A program made the position numbers and the translations under genes. This document shows, in pieces, positions 7,086 to 12,391 of a DNA stretch of 12,391 nt (positions are counted from its first letter, which is position 1; every line of letters begins with the position of its first letter). This DNA comes from UBA6544 sp049601975 (GTDB lineage: Bacteria; Pseudomonadota; Alphaproteobacteria; UBA8366): the NCBI GenBank assembly GCA_049601975.1, contig JBMYRC010000122.1, positions 1-12,391 of the forward strand, given 5' to 3'. The notes under the pieces are model-generated. The model saw only the letters and a list, made by a program, of their open reading frames with translations, made no database searches and had not been told where the DNA came from.

Positions 7086-7550
7086 TTACTTGCGGAAATG
7101 CTCTTCGTAAATCGCAACCTCAGACGAGAGATCGGACCAATCCCGCCGCGACCGTGCAAAAACATGACGAAAGATTTGTCGTTCCGGCGTGATCCAACTC
7201 GGATCATCGAACGCACCCGCCGGCAAAGTCCGAATCTCCGGTGCCGCCTGCAAGGTAAATCCGAGATTACCGCCACATTGGCCGCAGAACTCAATTTCGA
7301 GCCAGCGCCCCGATTCATCCGACACATGGCGGTAGCGCGCGGGTGAGGCTCCGCTCATCTCAATTCGGTCCAGGTCGAAAACGAGCTCGATGCCAAAAGC
7401 GGAACCGGTTCGTCGTTGGCACCATTGGCAATGACAAACGGTAACCCGTAGCGGATCGCCCGCGGCGCTAAATCGGATGGCGCCGCAGACGCATCCTCCG
7501 GCATGTGATATCGACGAATTCATCCCAAAACCCTTTCTCGGCAGAGGCAT
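7086..7550 (-). CDS. GFA-family (glutathione-dependent formaldehyde-activating enzyme-like) zinc protein
   Basis: This 154-residue protein belongs to the GFA/CENP-V domain family, small zinc-binding proteins; the founding member speeds formation of S-hydroxymethylglutathione, but most members have no proven activity. Both zinc sites are intact: GGCVCGAIRF (Cys20, Cys22), CHCQWCQ (Cys39, Cys41, Cys44) and FCGQCGGNLGF (Cys89, Cys92). The ATG at 7548-7550 has GAGGTG only four bases upstream. An internal ATG ten codons in (7521-7523), preceded by GAGAAAGGG at good spacing, would give a 145-residue protein closer to the family pattern and may be the true start. Its stop lies 6 bp from the stop of the exporter gene, tail to tail. 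It is divergent from the YczE-like gene across 79 bp. A glutathione/formaldehyde role is only a family-level guess. Confidence 0.88.
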   Translation of the reverse strand: MPLPRKGFGMNSSISHAGGCVCGAIRFSAAGDPLRVTVCHCQWCQRRTGSAFGIELVFDLDRIEMSGASPARYRHVSDESGRWLEIEFCGQCGGNLGFTLQAAPEIRTLPAGAFDDPSWITPERQIFRHVFARSRRDWSDLSSEVAIYEEHFRK

Positions 7551-7629
7551 CTGTCACCTCAACAATGTTGCGCTCGACTTTCGGCCCCTATAAACCGCTC
7601 TACTCGATCATTCTCATAGAATAGGCCGA

Positions 7630-8307
7630 ATGCGCATTTTCGCGATCAAAAACGTCCCGGCCGTCGGCTGGAGTTCCAGCCATCCGCATAATATCCGTCC
7701 ACGCCCCACGACTGTATTTTGGCTGGCTCTCGGATTGTTCCTGTTCGGAGCCGGAGAGACCTTGCTGATTGCCGCGGGTATCGGGGTCAGTCCGTGGACG
7801 GTATTGGCGCAAGGTATCGCGGTGAGCTTCGATATTGGCATCGGGGCTGCGACCTTCGTCGTCAGTCTCGGCGTTTTGCTATTATGGTTGCCCCTACGTC
7901 AACGCCCCGGTATCGGCACGCTTTGTAACGTATTTATCATTTCCGCGACCATCGGATTTCTGCTGCCCTATATTCCCGTGCCGGAAAGCTATTGGGCACG
8001 TGTTCTGGAAGTTTGTCTCGGTACACTCATCGTCGGACTCGGCAGCGGCATCTATCTCGTGGCTAATTTAGGCGCCGGACCACGCGATGGCCTAATGACC
8101 GGATTGCAGAGCCTCACCGGGTTTCCCATTGCCTGGGTGCGGGCTTCTATCGAAGTCGCCGCGATCGCCTGCGGCTGGATGCTGGGCGGCACGGTCGGCG
8201 TCGGAACCGTTATGTTTGCCATCGGCATCGGCCCGGCCGTCTCCGCTGGCCTGTATCTGACCGCCTATTGCGCCGGTGCAGGCAAAGAGGCGCCCAACAC
8301 CGAATGA
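7630..8307 (+). CDS. YczE-like integral membrane protein
   Basis: This 225-residue hydrophobic protein of the uncharacterised YczE/YitT-like family (COG2364 style) has about five to six predicted membrane segments from residue 29 onward. The motif GIGVSPWTVLAQGI (50-63) is echoed by NLGAGPRDGLMTGL (146-159), an internal duplication typical of the family. The cytoplasmic N-terminal stretch of about 25 residues is polar. The biochemical role of the family is unknown; relatives are often found next to transcription regulators, but none is seen here. The ATG at 7630 follows a weak AGG four bases upstream. It heads a rightward set with the VOC and SDR genes at gaps of 51 and 45 bp, so a shared transcript is possible. 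The family is fairly sure; function is not assigned. Confidence 0.82.
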   Translation: MRIFAIKNVPAVGWSSSHPHNIRPRPTTVFWLALGLFLFGAGETLLIAAGIGVSPWTVLAQGIAVSFDIGIGAATFVVSLGVLLLWLPLRQRPGIGTLCNVFIISATIGFLLPYIPVPESYWARVLEVCLGTLIVGLGSGIYLVANLGAGPRDGLMTGLQSLTGFPIAWVRASIEVAAIACGWMLGGTVGVGTVMFAIGIGPAVSAGLYLTAYCAGAGKEAPNTE

Positions 8308-8358
8308 CACCACCGCGCCCCATTGCGCGCAAGAAATGACTTTGGCAGGCTTGTCGTC

Positions 8359-8754
8359 ATGCTCGATCACGTATCCATAACCGTCGACGATATCGAAACC
8401 GCCGAGGTCTTTTATGACGCCGTCATGTCGGCGTTGGATATTCCAGAGGTGAAACGCTCGAAAGCGCAATTGGGATGCGGTGAGCGAGCTGACACCGATC
8501 ATCCAGGCCGCAGCTATATATCCATCCTAAGCGGCGACCCGCCCGAACCCGCCTTCAGGCGACATTGGTGTTTCAAAGCAGAGAGCCGTGCCGCCGTGGA
8601 TGCGTTTTGGCACACCGGTATCGGCCATGGCGGAAGCGAAGACCGGGCGCCGGGCCTCCGCCTCAATTATCATCCGTCTTACTATGCCGCGTTTCTCACT
8701 GATCCCGCCGGAAACCGGATAGAAGCGGTTTGTCATACTGCAGCCGATAGTTAA
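8359..8754 (+). CDS. VOC (glyoxalase/bleomycin-resistance fold) family protein
   Basis: This 131-residue protein of the vicinal oxygen chelate fold is a small metal-dependent enzyme family that includes glyoxalase I, dioxygenases and fosfomycin-resistance proteins. The start LDHVSITVDDIETAEVFYD is the first beta-alpha unit, with His4 as a likely metal ligand. RRHWCF (His69) and DPAGNRIEAVCH (Glu122) provide the other expected ligands. The frame could begin at a TTG at 8323, but the ATG at 8359 places His4 correctly for the family and has a weak GGCAGG nine bases upstream. It sits between the YczE-like and SDR genes. This subgroup is usually annotated only as glyoxalase-like, and the substrate cannot be predicted. 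Confidence 0.88.
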   Translation: MLDHVSITVDDIETAEVFYDAVMSALDIPEVKRSKAQLGCGERADTDHPGRSYISILSGDPPEPAFRRHWCFKAESRAAVDAFWHTGIGHGGSEDRAPGLRLNYHPSYYAAFLTDPAGNRIEAVCHTAADS

Positions 8755-8799
8755 TCTGACTGGAATAGCGGGTTCATCCAACGATCTCCGATAGGATTT

Positions 8800-9507
8800 A
8801 TGATGACGACGGAAAAAGTAGCGATAATTACAGCTGGCGGCAGCGGCATGGGTGCGGGTGCTGCTCAACGATTGGCGGCGGACGGTTTCAATGTCGCTAT
8901 TTTGTCCTCATCGGGTAAAGGCGAGGCATTGGCCAAGAAACTTGGTGGCCTGGGCATAACCGGCTCCAATCAATCGAGCGATGACCTACAACGTCTAGTG
9001 GACGAGACCATGACGCGCTGGGGTCGGGTGGATGTCCTCGTCAATAGCGCCGGACACGGACCACGCGCGCCAATCCTCGAGTTGACCGACGAAGACTGGC
9101 ACACCGGGATGGATGTCTATTTCCTGAACGCGGTGCGCCCGACACGGTTAGTCACGCCAATCATGCAGGCGCAGAAATCCGGATCCATTATCAATATCTC
9201 CACCTTCGCTGCATTTGAGCCGGACCCGGTCTTTCCGACTTCCGGTGTCTTTCGTGCCGGGTTGGCGGCTTATACCAAGCTTTACTCGGATAAATACGCC
9301 CCGGAGAACATCCGGATGAACAATGTGCTGCCGGGATTCATCGACAGCTTGCCCGAGAAAGCGGAATTCAAAGACCGCATTCCGATGGAACGCTACGGCA
9401 AGACCGATGAGATATCGGCGACGATCGCATTCCTGGCGTCGGAAGGGGCCGGCTATATTACCGGCCAGAATATTCGCGTGGACGGTGGGATCACACGTTC
9501 CGTCTGA
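8800..9507 (+). CDS. Divergent short-chain dehydrogenase/reductase (SDR) lacking the Tyr/Lys pair
   Basis: This 235-residue SDR-fold protein is expected to bind NAD(P). The cofactor motif is TAGGSGMG (11-18), the NAG motif appears as VNSAG (81-85), Asn110 is kept in LNAVRPT, and the C-terminal YITGQNIRVDGGI (219-231) is classical. Ser134 is present in IINIS. However, the expected YxxxK is replaced: aligning the following helix puts Ser148 at the Tyr position and Arg152 at the Lys position in TSGVFRAGLAAYTKL. The rest of the fold looks intact, so this seems a divergent subfamily and not a damaged gene. Two ATGs stand in a row; AGGA at 8793-8796 is three bases from the first and six from the second (8803), which may be the real start. 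It ends 23 bp from the convergent AtzH-like gene. Substrate and even catalytic ability are uncertain. Confidence 0.88.
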   Translation: MMTTEKVAIITAGGSGMGAGAAQRLAADGFNVAILSSSGKGEALAKKLGGLGITGSNQSSDDLQRLVDETMTRWGRVDVLVNSAGHGPRAPILELTDEDWHTGMDVYFLNAVRPTRLVTPIMQAQKSGSIINISTFAAFEPDPVFPTSGVFRAGLAAYTKLYSDKYAPENIRMNNVLPGFIDSLPEKAEFKDRIPMERYGKTDEISATIAFLASEGAGYITGQNIRVDGGITRSV

Positions 9508-9530
9508 CGAAATCCGAGGTGTGAATTGAT

Positions 9531-9911
9531 CTAATCCATCGTCGAGACATGGGCGGAGACGACCTTCCAGCCAACATCCGGAAAGCGCGCCCAGGTCTGA
9601 CTTTGGCGGCCAATCTTGTCCTGCCCGCGCATTTTGAACTCCAAATTCACGGTCGCCATATCGTTGCCAAGGGTGAGTATTTCCAGGCGGCGACGCTTCT
9701 CCTTGGTGCCTGGCCCCGGTGGGCGGCGCACGCGGTGGGCGTGGATTTCATCGAATCCGTAGCCGTGTTCGTCAAAAGACAGACGGATCGTATACGGGCT
9801 GTTCCAAAACGTGGCGTCGAGCACATCCACGTCCTTGTCGATCAGCGCTTGTTCGTAACGCTCGAACAGCTCGCGGACCTCCGCAACTACTTCCGGCTTG
9901 TTCACTTCCAT
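9531..9911 (-). CDS. AtzH/HpxZ-like NTF2-fold protein (DUF3225)
   Basis: This 126-residue single-domain protein matches the AtzH-like family (DUF3225, NTF2 fold). Family traits are the N-terminal helix EVVAEVRELFERYEQALIDK (7-26), DATFWNSPYTIRLSFDEHGY (32-51), GRQSQTW (101-107) and the closing GWKVVSAHVS (114-123). Named members are AtzH of the cyanuric acid operon and HpxZ of oxalurate breakdown, small accessory proteins found with amidases. Here no amidase or AtzG is seen in the window; instead the gene starts 2 bp after the stop of a PLP enzyme gene. An excellent ribosome site, GGAGGTGGGAG (9919-9929), lies within the end of that gene, seven bases before the ATG. Translational coupling and a joint function with the PLP enzyme are likely, which is inference. 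Confidence 0.85.
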   Translation of the reverse strand: MEVNKPEVVAEVRELFERYEQALIDKDVDVLDATFWNSPYTIRLSFDEHGYGFDEIHAHRVRRPPGPGTKEKRRRLEILTLGNDMATVNLEFKMRGQDKIGRQSQTWARFPDVGWKVVSAHVSTMD

Positions 9912-9913
9912 CT

Positions 9914-11395
9914 TTATACTCCCACCTCCGAGTTGAAATTGTCAATCAATCCGTCCCAGATCGGCACCATGTCCATCATGTCATCCCAGAAATTCGGGTC
10001 ACGACGCGCGTCGAAATCAGCCAGCGAGACGCCCTGTTGCTCGACCCAGGTATAGTAACCAAGATTGAAAATACCTTCGCGGTCGGGCCGCGTCATTTCC
10101 TTCATATGATCCGTGGTCGCACCCAACAGATAACGCCCGAAAACTTCCGCCGCCGCGAGACCATCGAAGTTACCGCCGAACGTGGCGCGGGATTGTTTGT
10201 CGAGTTCAGTGCCATACATCTCCGAGCCGTCGGTCGCCACCGTGAGCACCGCGTCATTGGTGCCGAGGCCCTGATACTTGGCGTATTTGATCGCGGCCAG
10301 AACATTGGCGATAGATGAGAGTCCGAGATCGGCGAGCCCACCCAATGTTTCCTGTCCCAATCCCGTGCGGGAAGCGAGATATCCGCGCCCGACCGTCGTG
10401 TTGAACAGCAAGTTCAATGCATCCGACGCCTTATCCGAGACGGCAATGACATAATCGGTATTCAACGCGTTGTGGATGAAGGGCACATGCTTGTCGCCGA
10501 TACCTTGGATATTGTGCTCGCCATAACCGTTCATCAACAAGGTCGGGCATTCAAACGCTTCCACCGCGCAAATATCCGCGCCGAGGGCCTGCTTCAAATG
10601 ATCCCCCGCCGCCAAGGTGCCACCCGATCCAGTGGCCGAGACAAATGCCCGCGCTCGCAAGCCGCTATCGGCGTCAACCGCGTGGAAGATTTTTTCCATG
10701 GCAGGGCCGGTGACCGCACGGTGGACGATGTAGTTTCCGAACTCATTGAACTGATTGAGAATGACGTTGTCGGGGATCGCCGCCAGCTCATGACAAGCGT
10801 CGTATATTTCCTTCACGTTGCTTTCGGTGCCCGGCGTGCGAACAATGTCCTCGGGCGAGCCGGCCCAGTTCTCCAACCATTGAAACCGCTCCTGGCTCAT
10901 CCCTTCCGGCAGGACGGCCACACCCCGACATCCAAGAATGCGCGAGATTGCAACACCACCGCGACAGTAATTACCGGTGGACGGCCAGATCGCGCGATGC
11001 CGGATGGGGTCGAACTGCCCCGTCACCAAACGCGGGACGAGGCAACCATAGGCCGCCAGGACCTTATGGGCGCGTATCATGGGAAACCGGTTGCCCGTGG
11101 CAACGATGATCTTCGCCTCCACGCCAGTCAGTTCGGACGGCAGCACTATATGCTCCGGCGTCTCGACAAGAGATCGACGGTCCTCGCCATTGTGCCAATG
11201 GACGCGAAACAGGTTGCGGACATCAGCGGCATCCGGGTTCACGGCCGACAAATGCTCCGGCATCGATCCACTCTGGCCGACAGGATCGGCAAGCGTGGAG
11301 AGACGCGGCAAGCGCACACCACTTTCGGCGAAACGTTCGACTGCGCGACGGCGTATTTCAGGATCTACGATGTCACGCTCAAGTCCGAGAGGCAT
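9914..11395 (-). CDS. Fold-type II PLP-dependent enzyme (cysteine synthase/threonine dehydratase-like)
   Basis: This roughly 493-residue cytoplasmic PLP enzyme resembles the beta-family (CysK/IlvA-like) but is longer than cysteine synthase (about 310). Counted from the upstream ATG at 11404, Lys114 in MIRAHKVLAAYG is the likely Schiff-base lysine. STGNYCRGG (142-150) is the asparagine-loop substrate/PLP block, SATGSGGTLAAG (256-267) is the phosphate-binding glycine loop, and GEHNIQGIGDKHVPFI (295-310) matches the usual IQGIG segment. The C-terminal 120 residues are an extension. Reactions in this fold are beta-elimination, beta-replacement or dehydration of amino acids; this subgroup has no assigned reaction that I can name. 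ATG 11404 has AAGG directly abutting it, whereas the ATG three codons later (11395) has AAGGA eight bases upstream and is preferred. The next gene (AtzH-like) begins 2 bp after its stop. It is divergent from the DinB-type gene. Confidence 0.85.
   Translation of the reverse strand: MPLGLERDIVDPEIRRRAVERFAESGVRLPRLSTLADPVGQSGSMPEHLSAVNPDAADVRNLFRVHWHNGEDRRSLVETPEHIVLPSELTGVEAKIIVATGNRFPMIRAHKVLAAYGCLVPRLVTGQFDPIRHRAIWPSTGNYCRGGVAISRILGCRGVAVLPEGMSQERFQWLENWAGSPEDIVRTPGTESNVKEIYDACHELAAIPDNVILNQFNEFGNYIVHRAVTGPAMEKIFHAVDADSGLRARAFVSATGSGGTLAAGDHLKQALGADICAVEAFECPTLLMNGYGEHNIQGIGDKHVPFIHNALNTDYVIAVSDKASDALNLLFNTTVGRGYLASRTGLGQETLGGLADLGLSSIANVLAAIKYAKYQGLGTNDAVLTVATDGSEMYGTELDKQSRATFGGNFDGLAAAEVFGRYLLGATTDHMKEMTRPDREGIFNLGYYTWVEQQGVSLADFDARRDPNFWDDMMDMVPIWDGLIDNFNSEVGV
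9919..9929 (-). promoter_or_regulatory. Ribosome binding site of the AtzH-like gene, inside the upstream gene
   Basis: On the minus strand GGAGGTGGGAG overlaps the last codons of the PLP enzyme gene and ends seven bases before the ATG at 9909-9911. It points to tightly linked translation of the two genes. Confidence 0.65.
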
Positions 11396-11539
11396 CTGGC
11401 CCATCCTTAATCAGAGTTACGGGAACACCGTTAGTAGAGACTGACAGTACGAGCGGCAAGCGGACTGGTCGCCACCGGAGGAATGACGCATACATCTGTT
11501 CTGTTGGAAGACCGTGGATCACGAGAGAGGAAGACGGAG
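11396..11539. promoter_or_regulatory. Divergent intergenic region between the PLP enzyme and DinB-type genes
   Basis: About 140 bp separate the two divergent starts and must hold promoters for both. I see AAGGA (minus strand, near 11404-11408) and GAGAGG (plus strand, 11525-11530) as ribosome sites. A short ACGG-N5-CCGT inverted repeat near 11420-11432 is too small to interpret. No clear -10/-35 pair is visible. Confidence 0.35.
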
Positions 11540-12343
11540 ATGCTCGAGCAAGCAAAAGATTTCAAGGACGAGTGCGAGACCTTATTCGCCCTCATGGACC
11601 CTTTAAACAACGCTGATTTCGAACGCCAGACATTGTTCAAAGGATGGACCTTCAACGATATTCTCGGGCATCTACATCACGGCAATATGTTGGCCGATCT
11701 CTCACTCAACGACGAGGCTAAGTTCCACGAGACCTATGCCAAGATCAAAGCGCTTCGAGATGCCGGAGCCGAAGGCACGGATGCGACGGCAACCGTGCTC
11801 GAGGGTCTAAAGGGCCGCGCATTGCTGACGGCTTGGCGTGATTTCTACGGACCCATGAGCGACCGTTTCTCGGCAGCCAATCCAAAGAAGCGTATAAAAT
11901 GGGTCGGCCCCGACATGAGTGTACGCTCCAGCATCACCGCACGTCTGATGGAAACATGGTCCCATGGCCAAGCCGCCTTCGATCTGCTCGGGGTGGAACG
12001 ACAAGACACCGACCGGATCAAGAATGTTGCGGTCCTTGGGGTAAACACATTCGGCTGGACCTTCGTAAATCGCGGCGAAGAGGTCCCGGAGCCGAAGCCC
12101 CATGTACGATTGACCGGCCCGTCGGGCGAAGTGTGGGAATGGAACGATCCGTCGGATGCGGAGCGCATCGAAGGATCGGCTGTCGAGTTCTGCCAAGTGG
12201 TGACGCAAACTCGAAACATAGGCGACACAGCCCTGCAGGTAACTGGCACTGTCGCTAATAAATGGATGGACGTTGCACAGTGTTTCGCGGGCCCGCCTCG
12301 CATGCCACCAGCGCCTGGAAAACGGCGTATGGCGGCCGGCTGA
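11540..12343 (+). CDS. TIGR03084-like putative metal-binding protein (DinB/maleylpyruvate isomerase-type fold)
   Basis: This 267-residue protein belongs to the helical-bundle DinB/MDMPI-type superfamily, resembling the TIGR03084 group. The N-terminal helix MLEQAKDFKDECETL is followed by FKGWTFNDILGHLHHGN, where His46 is a likely metal ligand. DMSVRSSITARLMETWSHGQ (125-144) supplies Glu138 and His142 as the other candidates. A C-terminal beta-rich domain, VRLTGPSGEVWEWNDP (189-204), follows. Related proteins include mycothiol- or glutathione-dependent isomerases, but this group has no proven reaction that I know of. The frame extends up to an ATG at 11483, but the family N-terminus and a GAGAGG nine bases upstream support 11540. 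It is divergent from the PLP/AtzH-like operon. The remaining 48 bp to the window end hold nothing recognisable. Confidence 0.88.
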   Translation: MLEQAKDFKDECETLFALMDPLNNADFERQTLFKGWTFNDILGHLHHGNMLADLSLNDEAKFHETYAKIKALRDAGAEGTDATATVLEGLKGRALLTAWRDFYGPMSDRFSAANPKKRIKWVGPDMSVRSSITARLMETWSHGQAAFDLLGVERQDTDRIKNVAVLGVNTFGWTFVNRGEEVPEPKPHVRLTGPSGEVWEWNDPSDAERIEGSAVEFCQVVTQTRNIGDTALQVTGTVANKWMDVAQCFAGPPRMPPAPGKRRMAAG

Positions 12344-12391
12344 ACAGTGATACGGTAGCTCGGGTGGCCAGATTAAGGGGATTGGACCGGT

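Noticed and set aside
7560..7570. CAACAATGTTG palindrome in the GFA/YczE divergent gap
   Set aside because: Five-base arms are expected by chance in a gap this size, and nothing else supports a regulator site.
9491..9524. TCACAC / GTGTGA inverted repeat spanning the convergent SDR and AtzH-like ends
   Set aside because: A six-base stem with a 22-base loop and no T-tract is too weak to call a terminator.
10472..11410. 312-codon open frame on the plus strand opposite the PLP enzyme gene
   Set aside because: It is antisense to a gene with clear PLP motifs, its translation has no recognisable domain, and its composition is what codon-complement shadows give.

Overview
The window is a densely packed bacterial accessory-metabolism region with moderate-to-high GC by eye. 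It carries thirteen genes and no RNA genes, mobile elements, CRISPR arrays or tandem repeats that I can see. The protein families fit a proteobacterium, most likely an alphaproteobacterium of the Rhodospirillales type. They include a DHA2 exporter with an RYG-type N-terminus, a family III CoA transferase, a hydantoinase/carbamoylase-type M20 hydrolase, a TIGR03084-like DinB protein and a LigE-free mix of SDR, VOC and GFA enzymes. That placement is inference from protein style, because no phylogenetic marker is present. No stretch longer than about 135 bases lacks a gene.

Layout. (1) Positions 1-2895, minus strand: an alpha/beta hydrolase, then a bacterial-luciferase-like (LLM) flavin monooxygenase, then an FMO-type flavoprotein monooxygenase. 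The FMO reading frame has an in-frame TAA and a damaged FAD-binding glycine motif, and it runs off the left edge. (2) Positions 2896-3008: a 113-bp divergent promoter region with an AT-rich inverted repeat that could be an operator. (3) Positions 3009-7079, plus strand: a family III (CaiB/BaiF) CoA transferase, an M20 N-carbamoyl-amino-acid hydrolase/ureidase-type enzyme, and a 14-helix-type MFS exporter whose apparent start codon looks too far downstream. (4) 7086-7550, minus: a GFA-family zinc protein that meets the exporter tail to tail with 6 bp between stop codons. (5) 7630-9507, plus: a YczE-like membrane protein, a VOC/glyoxalase-fold protein and an SDR that lacks the usual Tyr/Lys pair. 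(6) 9531-11404, minus: a two-gene operon of a fold-type II PLP enzyme followed by an AtzH/HpxZ-like NTF2-fold protein. (7) 11540-12343, plus: a TIGR03084/DinB-type putative metal-binding protein.

How they may work together. The first seven kilobases read as a small-molecule catabolic locus. A flavin monooxygenase (or two) and an alpha/beta hydrolase stand divergent from a CoA transferase, a ureido/carbamoyl hydrolase and a transporter. The pairing of an LLM oxygenase with an alpha/beta hydrolase and a carbamoyl-cleaving enzyme recalls the logic of oxidative pyrimidine (Rut) degradation, but the genes are not the Rut set. The AtzH/HpxZ-like gene further right belongs to a family linked to s-triazine/biuret and oxalurate catabolism, so nitrogen-rich ureido or heterocyclic compounds are a reasonable but unproven theme. 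The substrate cannot be read from the sequence.

The clearest oddities are two independent lesions in the FMO gene, the missing N-terminal start of the exporter, an SDR without its catalytic Tyr/Lys, and an AtzH-like gene tightly coupled to a PLP enzyme instead of an amidase.
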